Origin: JACSRF01 sp964504445
Lineage (GTDB): Bacteria; Chloroflexota; Anaerolineae; Promineifilales; Promineifilaceae
Reading direction: 5' to 3'
NCBI GenBank assembly: GCA_964504445.1
Contig: CAZDEO010000002.1
Coordinates: 61,951 to 125,950 of the forward strand
DNA: 64,000 nucleotides
Part shown: piece after piece, positions 33,267 through 42,507 of the stretch
Layout of the letters: each line of letters opens with the position of its first letter
Numbering within the stretch: position 1 is the stretch's first letter
Program-made: the position numbers and the translations under genes
The notes under the pieces: generated by a model
Databases searched by the model: none
Told to the model about the DNA's origin: nothing
The model's input: only the letters and a program-made list of their open reading frames with translations

Positions 33267-34991
33267 ATGTTAAAACGCGAATGTATTTCCAGGCATGCGG
33301 CCTGGGTTTTTTGGGGCAGCTTTTGGCTGCTCAACTTCATCTTGTTTGGGCCTATTTACTGGTTTTTTCAGGCAGAAACCCCGTTTTGGCCACCGCTGGA
33401 GGGCGGATGGCGGGCTTTTTTACTGCAGCGGGCCAACCTGGACGTGTTTCGCTTGAATCTAGAGCTGACGCTGTTGGTAACGCTCTGGCTCTTTTGGCCC
33501 CGCGCGCGATGGCGTGGGGTACGTTGGCTGTTTTTTGCCGTTTACTTGCTGCAACTGCTTTATGGGGGGTATGAAGGGTTCGTGCGCTCCTTTTATTTAT
33601 TGGACCCGACCCTGTACAACGACTTGATTTTGTTTGCGGACGGCAGCCGGTATGTGGTGCAGATGTTGCACTTGCCGCCGCGCACTTACGTGATGGGCGG
33701 AATGGGCCTGCTGGCAGCCCTGGCGCTTTTAGCTGGACTGCATTGGCTGCTGCTGGCAGCGGTGGAGCACCTGGGGCGGAAAACAAAGCTGGGTATGCTG
33801 GGGCTTACGGCCGTTGCCCTGGGGCTGTTCCTCTTTTCCGGTGAAGGGCGGGGGGGGGTGGAAACGGCCGTATCCAGCTTCAGCGCCAAGATCAGCCAAA
33901 ACATTGCCCTTTCTTATACTGCTTACACCGATGCGCAGCGTTTTGACCAGGATTATCTGGCCCCCTTCTACCAGTTCACCACCAGCGACCTGGCCGACAA
34001 ACCCAACATCCACATTCTCTTCATCGAATCCTATGGCAGCGTCCTCTACCAACGCCCCGACTTTCGCCAGCGGTATGGGCTCCTGCTAAACCTGCTGGAA
34101 ACGCGGCTAAACCGCGACGCCTGGCACATGGCGTCCACCCGCAGCCTGGCCCCCACTTGGGGTGGCGGTTCCTGGATCGCTTACACCAGTTTTCTCACCG
34201 GTCTCCACCTGGATTCCCACGCCCAATACCTGCGCCTCTTCAACCGCTTCCAGGAAGAACAACTACCCCATTTGTATAACTACCTGCAAAGTCAAGGATA
34301 CACCCGCTATTACCTCTCTTCCAATTCTGATGAAATTAGCGAGGCGGAGTGGCTGCGTTACAAGCAGTTTTACGGAGTAGATGAATGGCTACGCTACCGC
34401 GATCTGCCCTACAGCGGTCCCCTGTATGGCTGGGGACCTGCTCCCCCAGACCAGTTTGCCGTCAACTATGCCTTTGCATACATCAACGCGAAACAAATGT
34501 CACCTTATGTCTTCTTCTTCATTACGCAAAACTCTCATTACCCCTGGGCGCCGCTGCCCAGAGTGGTGCGCGATTGGCGCACCCTCAATGACGCGCAGTT
34601 GCCTCCTGTTCAAAGCAGCATGACTTCCACCCATGCCGAATTGCGCCGCCAATATATGGCTTCCATTGAGTATGAACTTACGCAACTGGTTGATTTCATT
34701 GTCCGCCAAGGACGCCCAGAAGACCTGTTTATCTTGATTGGCGATCATCAACCACCAAGAGTGGCGCGCTATACCGATGGTTGGGACACGCCCATTCACA
34801 TCATTAGCCAAGATGAGGCATTTGTTGAAATGTTTCATGAATATGGCTTTGTGTCGGGGCTGGCTACGGGTACAGTAGAAGCTGAACTGCACCACGCCGG
34901 TTTCTATACCCTGTTTATGCGCACGCTGCTGCAGAAGTATGGGGTCGATCAAGCCAATTTGCCGGTGTATTTGCCTGAAGGTATCCGCTAA
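33267..34991 (+). CDS. Membrane sulfatase-fold phosphotransferase (LTA synthase/EptA-like)
   Basis: Four or five N-terminal helices (first about 200 residues, for example WVFWGSFWLLNFILFGPIYW) precede an extracytoplasmic alkaline-phosphatase-superfamily domain. It begins NIHILFIESYGS and later has APTWGGGSWIAYTSFLTGL, with the candidate nucleophile Thr/Ser, and LFILIGDHQPP, which supplies metal-binding Asp-His. Such proteins move phosphoglycerol or phosphoethanolamine onto lipids or glycans. The Thr nucleophile motif is not canonical, so the group transferred is unknown. A TATAAT at 33201 argues that the upstream TTG (33189) is not the start; ATG 33267 is used. Confidence 0.78.
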   Translation: MLKRECISRHAAWVFWGSFWLLNFILFGPIYWFFQAETPFWPPLEGGWRAFLLQRANLDVFRLNLELTLLVTLWLFWPRARWRGVRWLFFAVYLLQLLYGGYEGFVRSFYLLDPTLYNDLILFADGSRYVVQMLHLPPRTYVMGGMGLLAALALLAGLHWLLLAAVEHLGRKTKLGMLGLTAVALGLFLFSGEGRGGVETAVSSFSAKISQNIALSYTAYTDAQRFDQDYLAPFYQFTTSDLADKPNIHILFIESYGSVLYQRPDFRQRYGLLLNLLETRLNRDAWHMASTRSLAPTWGGGSWIAYTSFLTGLHLDSHAQYLRLFNRFQEEQLPHLYNYLQSQGYTRYYLSSNSDEISEAEWLRYKQFYGVDEWLRYRDLPYSGPLYGWGPAPPDQFAVNYAFAYINAKQMSPYVFFFITQNSHYPWAPLPRVVRDWRTLNDAQLPPVQSSMTSTHAELRRQYMASIEYELTQLVDFIVRQGRPEDLFILIGDHQPPRVARYTDGWDTPIHIISQDEAFVEMFHEYGFVSGLATGTVEAELHHAGFYTLFMRTLLQKYGVDQANLPVYLPEGIR

Positions 34992-35006
34992 AAGGAGTGT
35001 TTTCCC

Positions 35007-35738
35007 ATGGATAAACAACTGTTTCTTACCTTTCTTCTCGGCACCGCCCTGGCCTTTGTGCTGGCTGCTTGTGGCGGAACGGCCAATTCTGAGTCTACCA
35101 GCGCCGCGCCAACAACGGCGGCGGAATCTGCACCAGTCGGCGAGGGCCGCACCTTAACCATTGGCGCGGAAGCTGACGCGCCGCAAACCTTTGTGGTAAC
35201 GGCCGAGTCCCAGGCTTCCTACATTGTGAATGAAGAGTTTTTAGTAGACGCGTTGTCTAAATTGGGCATTGAAGCAGGGCGCGTGGTGGTTGTGGGCACG
35301 ACGCCGGGCGTGACCGGAGATATTCGGCTTAACTTTGGCAACCCGGATCTGCTGGAAGGGGCGCAGTTTACTGTAGACATGACGGGGCTGCGCACGGACC
35401 AAAACCGGCGGGACAACTGGCTGCAGGACAATGCCATTGAGACGGATCGTTTCCCGGAGGCAACTTTTGTGGCTACGGCCGTTTCTGGGCTGCCGGCCAC
35501 TTACACAGAAGGGGAAGAGATCAGCTTCCAGCTTATTGGCGACCTGACCGTACGGGACGTGACCAACCCGGTGACTTTTGACGTGGTCGCCTCATTGACA
35601 GGCAACACCCTGCGCGGTACGGCAACCTTACCCTTGCGCATGACTGATTTTGGCATCACGCCCCCTGATTTTGTGAACACCCTAACAGTGGCGGATAGTT
35701 TTTCCATCGAAGTGCGTATCGTCGCCCAGGCGCAGTAA
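35007..35738 (+). CDS. YceI-family lipoprotein
   Basis: 243 residues. A signal peptide with lipobox (LAFVLAACGG, Cys at about 22) is followed by a Ser/Thr/Ala linker and a YceI-type lipocalin-like beta-barrel. The barrel shows SQASYIVNEEFL, VDMTGLRTDQNRRDNWLQ and FPEATFVATAV, the pattern TMRDVTNPVTF-like (LTVRDVTNPVTFDV) and a MTDFGITPP strand. YceI proteins bind polyisoprenoids or amphiphiles. Start ATG 35007 has an AAAAGGAG box. It follows the sulfatase-fold gene by 15 bases and precedes an aminotransferase by eight, so a three-gene operon is likely. Confidence 0.9.
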   Translation: MDKQLFLTFLLGTALAFVLAACGGTANSESTSAAPTTAAESAPVGEGRTLTIGAEADAPQTFVVTAESQASYIVNEEFLVDALSKLGIEAGRVVVVGTTPGVTGDIRLNFGNPDLLEGAQFTVDMTGLRTDQNRRDNWLQDNAIETDRFPEATFVATAVSGLPATYTEGEEISFQLIGDLTVRDVTNPVTFDVVASLTGNTLRGTATLPLRMTDFGITPPDFVNTLTVADSFSIEVRIVAQAQ

Positions 35739-35746
35739 ATGATCCT

Positions 35747-36934
35747 ATGAAGCCGCCCCTTTCCCCAGAACTGCGCATCACCCAAGTAAACCTGGCCCCT
35801 GGCCAAATTGACCTGGGGGTGGGACAGCCGGGTTTTGACTTGCTCCCTTTAGCGGTGCTGCGCCGGGCAGCGGCGGTGGCCCTGATGGCAGAGGACCCTG
35901 CCTGTTTGAATTATGGCTACGAGCAGGGTGACGGCCGTTTTCGCCACGCCCTGGCCCAGTTCCTCACCGCCGAATATGGCTTTTCCGTCGCCGCCGGCGA
36001 CCTGTTGGTCACCAACGGAGCATCGCAAGGGTTAGATCTCATCTGTACCCTTTTCACCCGTCCCGGCGACACCGTTCTTGTGGAGGAACCGACCTACTTT
36101 CTGGCTTTGCGCATCTTTGCCGACCACGGCCTGCGGGTGGTAGGCATCCCTACCGCCCACAATGGGCTAGACCTGGATGCTTTGGAAGCCATCCTGGCCC
36201 GCCACCGTCCTGTTTTGCTTTACACCATCCCCACCTTCCAAAACCCATCTGGCGTCACCCTGCCCTTGGATTCCAGGGAACGACTTGTTGCCCTTAGTGC
36301 GGCGCATAACTTTCTGATTGTTGCTGATGAAGTGTACCAGTTATTGCACTACACGGTGACGCCGCCACCGCCACTGGCGTATTGGGTCGAAAGCGGGCGC
36401 GTGCTGTCTCTCGGTTCCTTCTCCAAGATTCTAGCGCCTGGTCTGCGGCTGGGCTGGATTCAGGCTGCGGCCCCGCTGCTGGCGCGGCTGACGGGCAGCG
36501 GACTGCTGGACAGCGGTGGTGGGCTGAACCCTTTTACGTCCAACGTGGTGCGGATAGCCCTGGAGAAGGGGTGGCAGGCGGCGCACCTGGCGCACCTGCG
36601 GCAAACGTATCAACGGCGGCTGGCAGCTATGGCTGCGGCGCTCGCTAGCCACCTGGGGGGTATAGCCCGTTTTACTGTGCCAGACGGGGGTTTCTTTTTC
36701 TGGGTAGCGCTGGACGAGGGGGTGGACACGGCCGTTCTGCTGCCTGCTGCCCACCAGCACCAAACCGGCTATCAGCCCGGCGTCAAATTCTCCAGCCGTG
36801 GCACGCTGCGCCATTACCTGCGCCTAAGTTTTGCCTTTTACGACGAGGCCACTCTCGTTAGCGGCACCAGGCGGCTGCAACAAGTATTTAGTAATTCACT
36901 CATCACCCTTGAACCCTCATCCCTCGCTAAGTAA
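35747..36934 (+). CDS. PLP-dependent aminotransferase, class I/II (LysN/MocR-core type)
   Basis: Fold-type I aminotransferase without the GntR DNA-binding domain. Motifs are GVGQPGFDLLP, GYEQGDGRFRHALAQFL, TNGASQGLDLICTLF, the Asp of VADEVYQLL and the PLP-lysine in SLGSFSKILAPGLRLGW (about residue 226). The C-terminal Arg region is LRHYLRLSFAFYDE. At 395 residues it is closest to 2-aminoadipate/multi-substrate aminotransferases. The in vivo substrate is not clear from the context. The last 30 coding bases drift into word-repeat-like CTCATCACCCTTGAACCC. Confidence 0.88.
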   Translation: MKPPLSPELRITQVNLAPGQIDLGVGQPGFDLLPLAVLRRAAAVALMAEDPACLNYGYEQGDGRFRHALAQFLTAEYGFSVAAGDLLVTNGASQGLDLICTLFTRPGDTVLVEEPTYFLALRIFADHGLRVVGIPTAHNGLDLDALEAILARHRPVLLYTIPTFQNPSGVTLPLDSRERLVALSAAHNFLIVADEVYQLLHYTVTPPPPLAYWVESGRVLSLGSFSKILAPGLRLGWIQAAAPLLARLTGSGLLDSGGGLNPFTSNVVRIALEKGWQAAHLAHLRQTYQRRLAAMAAALASHLGGIARFTVPDGGFFFWVALDEGVDTAVLLPAAHQHQTGYQPGVKFSSRGTLRHYLRLSFAFYDEATLVSGTRRLQQVFSNSLITLEPSSLAK

Positions 36935-37044
36935 ACTTGCCAAATGGGGCAAATCCCTTACCATAAAGGTAGAACCTGACCAAGGTCCAGGTATTATTTC
37001 CCACACCTAAACCACCTTTATCATCGACCTGGAGAACACTATCA

Positions 37045-39111
37045 ATGACAAGTCGCTTTTCGGCCTTTGCTGAGCGCCGCTTGCTCGTGGTTGACTTGGA
37101 GGGTGTGCTATTGAATGGCACGCCCCAAGGGCACCGCCAGTTTAAAGAGAAAATTCAACAAATTCGTGACGCTATCGTGTTGGTCTACGTGTCTGGGCGC
37201 AGCCTGGCAGAGCAGTTACAAGACATTGCTGCCCATGATTTACTGCTGCCGGATTACGTCGTCTCCCACGTGGGTACAGAAATTCACCGCCTGCCCGGCG
37301 AACACCCTCTAGACGAATGGTATCGTTACGTGGAAGGGCAGTTTCAGCGTAATGACCTGGTGCAGTTTCTGGCCCTACATGCCCCAGAGCTAGAAATGCA
37401 GCCAGAGAAGCAACAAACGCCGCTGAAAATTAGCTACTTTTGCAAAAATGTGGCCCTCGCTGATCTGGACGCTTTGCAGCAAAAGCTAGCAGCGTCCGGC
37501 TTTTTGGTAAAGTTGGTTTACTCCCATAACGTGTATCTAGACGTGATTCCGGAGCGGGCAGGGTTGGGTACGGCCGTTAAATTCCTCGTCGAATCCCTCA
37601 ACCTGTTCCCCAACCAAGTCTTCGTCTGTGGTGACAGCGGCAACGACATAGACCTCTTCCAATATGGCTTCCGTGGCATCGTCGTCGGCAACGCCACCCG
37701 CGAGCTAAAACGCGCCGTGGAGCTGCGCGCCTACTTCAGCCATGCCAGCTACGTAGACGGGCTGCTAGAAGGGTTGGCCTACTACAAATTCTTCAATGGG
37801 CACACCCCGCCACGCAAACCAGACCTGGCCCGCGAAGGGTTTGCGCGCGCCGTCGAATCTCTGCGGCGCAATATTACCCCCATGGGTTTTTCCGCAGCCG
37901 GATTGGCCGACAACCCGCTGACAGAAGCCGACTCCAACTACTTTGCCGTGTGGAGCCGTGACGGCATCAAAACGGGCCTGTGGAGCCTTTGCCTGAACGA
38001 CCCCGATGTTACCGAATGCTTCCGACGTACCCTGGAAGTATTAGCTGAACACCAAACGGAAAGCGGCCAAATTCCGGCTAATGTACGTATCAAAACCAAC
38101 GAGCCAGACTATGGCGGCATTGGTGACATCGCCTCTATTGATTCGGTCATCTGGTTTGTCATTGGCGCCATCCGCTATGCTGCTTACACCGGGGACAAAG
38201 AGTTTCTCTTGCGCATGTACCCCCACGTGGCCCGCGCCATGCAGTGGCTCCGCGCCCACGACTCGAACAATTGTGGCCTGATTGAGATTCCAGAATCCTC
38301 AGACTGGATGGATTTGTTCCCCCGCTCCTATAATGTGCTGTATGATGAGGTGTTGTGGTACCAGGCGTGCCGAGACTTTAGCGCGGCAACGGCCGTTGCC
38401 GGCCACGATCCTCGCCCCTACCAGGAACTCAGCGACAAAATCCAGCGCATCATTCTGCGCAAATTTTGGCCTACTGCGCAAAAAATTTCCGAAACCCGCG
38501 AATCTTTCTCCGAAACCCAGTTCACCCTGGGTGACGCCCAATACCTGCTGGCGCAAATCAGCCCCTTCGACTTTTCCTGGCGCGCCGACGTGTACGCCAA
38601 CCTGCTCGCCGCCCTCATGGGCTTGCTAGACCAGCGCAAAATGACCCAGCTCTTCCAATTTTTGTGGGGGGTGGGTGTCAATCGACCCTATCCCGTTAAA
38701 TGCCTCTACCCACCCGTACAATCTGGGGCTAACGATTGGAAAGATTACTTCGTCACCAACTTCCTCAACCTGCCCGACCATTATCACAACGGCGGCATCT
38801 GGCCCTTCATTGGTGGGTTGTGGGTGCGCTTCCTCATCAAAGCAGAGCGGCAAGAGTTGGCCCACCAGGAGTTGATCTCCCTGGCTGAATCATGTCGCCA
38901 GGGCATTTATGGGGAATGGGAGTTTAATGAATGGCTCCATGGCATTACCGGGCGGCCCATGGGCAAAGCACACCAGGCATGGAGTTCCGCCAGCTATATT
39001 GCCGCCTACCGCGCCCTGCACCACAGCCTCACCCCGGCTGACTTTGAGGTATTGACGCCGCAGATGTTTGATAAGGAGAGTTCACCGACTGCTGCCGACC
39101 ACCATGAATGA
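37045..39111 (+). CDS. HAD (sucrose-phosphatase-like) domain fused to an alpha/alpha-barrel glycosidase
   Basis: 688 residues in two parts. Residues 1-250 are a HAD domain of the sucrose-phosphatase type with VVDLEGVLLNG, YVSGRS and the late motif CGDSGNDIDLF. The acid/base Asp of the usual Asp-x-Asp is Glu19 here, so phosphatase activity may be altered. Residues about 270-680 form a six-hairpin glycosidase-like domain (SNYFAVWSRDGIKTGLWSL, IPESSDWMDLFPRSYNVLYDE, HNGGIWPFIGGLWVRF), as in amylo-alpha-1,6-glucosidase/invertase-like families. It is followed by a phosphatase and a sucrose-phosphate-synthase-like gene. A role in making or recycling the same disaccharide is inferred. Confidence 0.82.
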   Translation: MTSRFSAFAERRLLVVDLEGVLLNGTPQGHRQFKEKIQQIRDAIVLVYVSGRSLAEQLQDIAAHDLLLPDYVVSHVGTEIHRLPGEHPLDEWYRYVEGQFQRNDLVQFLALHAPELEMQPEKQQTPLKISYFCKNVALADLDALQQKLAASGFLVKLVYSHNVYLDVIPERAGLGTAVKFLVESLNLFPNQVFVCGDSGNDIDLFQYGFRGIVVGNATRELKRAVELRAYFSHASYVDGLLEGLAYYKFFNGHTPPRKPDLAREGFARAVESLRRNITPMGFSAAGLADNPLTEADSNYFAVWSRDGIKTGLWSLCLNDPDVTECFRRTLEVLAEHQTESGQIPANVRIKTNEPDYGGIGDIASIDSVIWFVIGAIRYAAYTGDKEFLLRMYPHVARAMQWLRAHDSNNCGLIEIPESSDWMDLFPRSYNVLYDEVLWYQACRDFSAATAVAGHDPRPYQELSDKIQRIILRKFWPTAQKISETRESFSETQFTLGDAQYLLAQISPFDFSWRADVYANLLAALMGLLDQRKMTQLFQFLWGVGVNRPYPVKCLYPPVQSGANDWKDYFVTNFLNLPDHYHNGGIWPFIGGLWVRFLIKAERQELAHQELISLAESCRQGIYGEWEFNEWLHGITGRPMGKAHQAWSSASYIAAYRALHHSLTPADFEVLTPQMFDKESSPTAADHHE

Positions 39112-39115
39112 AAAC

Positions 39116-39162
39116 GGAGCGCCACCTTCCAGGTGGCAACGCCAGCAAGATGCTGGCGCTAC
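39116..39162. repeat. 47-bp double-hairpin element, copy B
   Basis: This is the inverted partner of the element at 29506-29552, differing at two positions. Internal hairpins are GCCACCTTCCAGGTGGC (39121-39137) and GCCAGCAAGATGCTGGC (39141-39157), and the right end is GGCGCTAC. It lies five bases after the stop of the HAD-glycosidase gene, at an ATGA-type stop/start junction. The phosphatase frame is open through it. Confidence 0.92.
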
Positions 39163-39205
39163 ATTTACGAAGGAAATTAGAGATTGGAAGTTCTTGGGCA
39201 AGATA

Positions 39206-39934
39206 ATGCGTGCAAAGTGGTTGTTTGTTTCTGATGTGGATGACACCCTGCTGGGTGATGACGCTGCTTTGGAGCGGCTAATGAGCGCTTTGGCCGCCGC
39301 CCCGCACCTAGTGGTAGCTTACAATTCTAGTCGCCCCTGTGCCAGCCTGCGCCAGAGCCTGGCAGAGAACCCCACTCTGCGCCCGCCAGATTATTTGATT
39401 GGCGCGCTGGGTACGGAGATTGAAGACGGCCGTACCGCCCAGCCCCTCACCGCCTATACCCAACACCTGGCCCCCGGCTGGCAGCGCGACCAGGTAGACC
39501 AACTCATGCGGAACCTGGGCTTTGTGCCCCACGACGGCCGTTACCAAACCCCCTTCAAAGCCAGCTACGACATTCCCAACCCCGCCGCCTTTGGCCAGGC
39601 CAAGGCCGCCCTCCAAGCCGCCAACCTGCCCGCCAAAACCATCTTCTCCATGGGCAAAAACCTGGACATCATCCCGCCCGCAGCCGGCAAAGGAACCGTC
39701 ATACAATTTTTACACCACTGGCTGGGCATTCCCGCCAGCCATGTCGCCGTCGCCGGAGATTCTGGCAACGACATAGACATGTTTTTAGCGCCCTTCAAAG
39801 GCATCATCGTCGGCAACGCCGACGCCGACCTGAAGGCGCAGCAGGCAGACCACATCTACCACGCCCAGGCCACCCATGCCGCTGGCGTATTAGAAGGACT
39901 GTCGTATTGGGGCATCATTCCCCAAGAGGAGTAA
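39206..39934 (+). CDS. Sucrose-phosphate-phosphatase-like HAD hydrolase
   Basis: Cytosolic Cof/SPP-type HAD phosphatase with intact DxD (FVSDVDDTLLGD, Asp10 and Asp12), YNSSRP, the conserved lysine region MGKNLDIIPPAAGKG and GDSGNDIDMF. At 242 residues from ATG 39206 it is the typical length of bacterial SPP. The frame is also open upstream through copy B of the 47-bp repeat to ATG 39108, which would add about 33 residues. It is followed four bases later by a synthase that would supply its substrate. Sucrose-phosphate or mannosylfructose-phosphate are the family precedents. Confidence 0.88.
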   Translation: MRAKWLFVSDVDDTLLGDDAALERLMSALAAAPHLVVAYNSSRPCASLRQSLAENPTLRPPDYLIGALGTEIEDGRTAQPLTAYTQHLAPGWQRDQVDQLMRNLGFVPHDGRYQTPFKASYDIPNPAAFGQAKAALQAANLPAKTIFSMGKNLDIIPPAAGKGTVIQFLHHWLGIPASHVAVAGDSGNDIDMFLAPFKGIIVGNADADLKAQQADHIYHAQATHAAGVLEGLSYWGIIPQEE

Positions 39935-39937
39935 CAC

Positions 39938-41227
39938 ATGCTAAACCAATCCATCAACAACATTCTCATGCTATCCATTCATGGCTACGTGGCCGCCGAA
40001 CCAGAGCTAGGCAAGCCCGATACCGGCGGTCAAGTGGTCTACGTGCTAGAACTGGCCAAGCGCTTTAGCCGCCTGGGGCAGCGCGTAGACCTGGCAACCC
40101 GCCGCTTCGAGGGCCAGCCCGAATTTGACGAAGTCAACGACAATTTCCGCGTCTGGCGCATCCCCACGCGGGGCAACGAGTTTGTGCGCAAAGAAGATAT
40201 GCACGACCATCTGGACGATTTTGTCACCAACTGCCTGGCCGACATCCGCGCCCGCGGCCTGCAATACGACATTGTCTACTCCCACTACTGGGACGCTGGC
40301 TGGGCCGGGCAAAAAATTGCCGAAGAGCTAGGCATCCCCCACCTGCACACACCCCATTCCTTGGGGGCGTGGAAGCAGGCCAATATGGGCGCCGACATGG
40401 ACGAAGCGGACATGGAAGCCACCTACCGCATGGAGGAACGCATCAGCAAGGAGTTCCGCGTTTACCAAACCTGCGACCACATCATCGCCACTACCGAACC
40501 GCAGCTAGAGCTGCTGCAAGAGCTATACGACGTACTGGAGCGGCACATCAGCGTGGTGCCGCCGGGCATGGATGAAGACAGCTTTTTCCCGGTGCGCCAG
40601 CAAGAACAGGCCAAACTACGCCAAAAGCACGGCCTCCAGGAAAAAGATGTGCTGATTTTGGGGCGCATGGCCCACAACAAAGGGTATGACCTGCTGATTG
40701 AGGCGCTGCCCACGCTCTTTACCCTGGTTCCTGATGCGCGGCTCATTGCCGCCGTCGGGGGCGAAGAGTCGGCGCAGGATGACGCCGGCGTGGCGGCGCT
40801 GAAAGAGCAGGCGCAGGCGCTAGGCGTGGCCGACAAAATTAAATGGGTGCAGTACGTTCCCGATGAGGAGCTGCCGGAGTATTACCAGGCGGCATCTGTC
40901 TTTGCGCTGCCCTCGCGCTACGAACCTTTTGGCATGGTGGCAATTGAGGCCATGGCCTGCGGCACGCCCACCATTGTCACCGTACATGGCGGGCTATTCG
41001 AGCTGTTGGACTTTGGCGAACATGGGCTGTATGCGGACCCGTTCCGCCCGGTGGAATTTGGGGCGATGCTGGCCATGCCGCTGCTACACCCGGACCTGGC
41101 CCATGAGCTTTCGGTGGAGGGGGCGCGGTTTGCGCGGCGCAATTTTGGCTGGACGGGGATTGCCCGGCGGATTCTGGCAATTTTCGAGACGGTGCGGCAA
41201 CAACGGGCGGTGGACACGGCCGTGTGA
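39938..41227 (+). CDS. Sucrose-phosphate-synthase-like GT4 glycosyltransferase
   Basis: Retaining GT-B glycosyltransferase that would join a sugar nucleotide to fructose-6-phosphate. The N-terminal signature is SIHGYVAAEPELGKPDTGGQVVYV (DTGGQ at 28-32). HTPHSLGAWK and, in the donor domain, GRMAHNKGYDLL and SRYEPFGMVAIEAMACGTP follow. At 429 residues it is the short bacterial form without a fused phosphatase, matching the separate phosphatase just upstream. Mannosylfructose-phosphate synthase is an alternative within the same family. The product is likely a compatible solute. The gene ends in an ACGGCCGT octamer, and a second copy follows six bases later. Confidence 0.9.
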   Translation: MLNQSINNILMLSIHGYVAAEPELGKPDTGGQVVYVLELAKRFSRLGQRVDLATRRFEGQPEFDEVNDNFRVWRIPTRGNEFVRKEDMHDHLDDFVTNCLADIRARGLQYDIVYSHYWDAGWAGQKIAEELGIPHLHTPHSLGAWKQANMGADMDEADMEATYRMEERISKEFRVYQTCDHIIATTEPQLELLQELYDVLERHISVVPPGMDEDSFFPVRQQEQAKLRQKHGLQEKDVLILGRMAHNKGYDLLIEALPTLFTLVPDARLIAAVGGEESAQDDAGVAALKEQAQALGVADKIKWVQYVPDEELPEYYQAASVFALPSRYEPFGMVAIEAMACGTPTIVTVHGGLFELLDFGEHGLYADPFRPVEFGAMLAMPLLHPDLAHELSVEGARFARRNFGWTGIARRILAIFETVRQQRAVDTAV

Positions 41228-41329
41228 CTTACGGCCGTGTCATCCCTTTACCCGGGTCCTCCCTGACAGCAATAAACCCAACCCGCTACTTGTCATCAGC
41301 GGACCGAAATTCAACAAGGAGATTCTTAA

Positions 41330-42478
41330 ATGGACATCATCACAATAGAAGAGTTCAAAAACCTCATAGACAAACCCTCTGGTTGGTGCGTTTCACTCTA
41401 TATGCCCACCCATCGCCAGGGACCAGAAACCGAACAAGATCCCATTCGTTACAAAAACTTGCTCCGCCAGATAGAAGATCGTCTGAAAAACAAAGGGCTG
41501 CGCACACCTGACGTGCAAGAGATGCTCAAGCCTGCCCAGCGCTTGGTGCAGGACCCCGCTTTCTGGCGGCACCAAAGCGACGGTCTGGCGGTATTCATCA
41601 CCGCGGAGACCTTCCAGACCTTTCGTCTCCCGCTGCCATTTTCGGAATTAGTGGTGGTTTCTGACCGCTTTCACCTTAAGCCATTGCTGCCGCTTTTCAC
41701 CGGGGATGGCCACTTTTACATGCTGGCCCTCAGCCAAAATGAGATCAGATTGCTAGAAGGCACGCGATATACTGTGGATGAAGTCGCCGCCGAAAACCTC
41801 CCCAAAAGCATGGCGGATGCCCTGCAATATGAGCACTTTTCCCAGGAATTGCAGTTTCACACCAGTTCTGCCGGCGGCGGGGAACGGCGCCCCGCCATGT
41901 TTCACGGCCATGATGCCCGCGACGAAGACAAAAAGAGAATCTTACGCTGGTTCCACAAGCTAGACGCCGAATTATCGGCCCTACTTACTGGCGAGCGGTC
42001 GCCCCTGGTGCTGGCTGGCGTCGATTATCTTTTACCGCTGTATCAGGAAGCGAACACCTACGCCCACCTGCTGGCCGAGGGCGTAACGGGCAATCCCGAA
42101 GAACGGCGTCCGCAAGAGTTGCACGAGCGGGCGTGGCCGTTGGTGCAGCCGGTTTTTACGCAGGCACGCGAAAAGGCCCTGGCGCGCTATAGCCAGTCGA
42201 TTCCCAATGGGCAGGGCAGTGACGACTTGTCAGAGGTGATTTTAGCCGCCCATCATGGGCGAGTGGATGTGTTGTTTGTGGCCTTGGGTGTGCAAATATG
42301 GGGCACTTATGACCCGGCAACGCAAGCTGTGGATGTGCATGAGGGTCATGAATCTGGCGATGAAGACCTGCTAGACCTGGCGGCTATGCAAACGATTATG
42401 CAGGGGGGCACAGTGTACGCTGTGGCCCCAGAGCAGATGCCAACGGCGGCGCCGGTGGCGGCTGTCTTTCGCTATTGA
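41330..42478 (+). CDS. baeRF (bacterial aeRF1-like) family protein
   Basis: 382 residues resembling the bacterial archaeo-eukaryotic release-factor-like families. The N-terminal domain opens with CVSLYMPTHRQGPETEQDPIRYKNLLRQIEDRL. The middle has VDEVAAENLPKSMADAL and FHGHDARDEDKKRILRWFHKLDAEL, and a C-terminal L7Ae-like part contains ILAAHHGRVDVLFVALGVQIWG. Members lack the GGQ loop of true release factors, and none is seen here. The related protein Balon acts in ribosome hibernation, so a role on stalled or resting ribosomes is possible. A clear GGAGA box precedes ATG 41330. It stands alone, after the sugar operon. Confidence 0.8.
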   Translation: MDIITIEEFKNLIDKPSGWCVSLYMPTHRQGPETEQDPIRYKNLLRQIEDRLKNKGLRTPDVQEMLKPAQRLVQDPAFWRHQSDGLAVFITAETFQTFRLPLPFSELVVVSDRFHLKPLLPLFTGDGHFYMLALSQNEIRLLEGTRYTVDEVAAENLPKSMADALQYEHFSQELQFHTSSAGGGERRPAMFHGHDARDEDKKRILRWFHKLDAELSALLTGERSPLVLAGVDYLLPLYQEANTYAHLLAEGVTGNPEERRPQELHERAWPLVQPVFTQAREKALARYSQSIPNGQGSDDLSEVILAAHHGRVDVLFVALGVQIWGTYDPATQAVDVHEGHESGDEDLLDLAAMQTIMQGGTVYAVAPEQMPTAAPVAAVFRY

Positions 42479-42507
42479 TGTCAAGAGCTGGCTGGCAGCA
42501 GTAAGGG

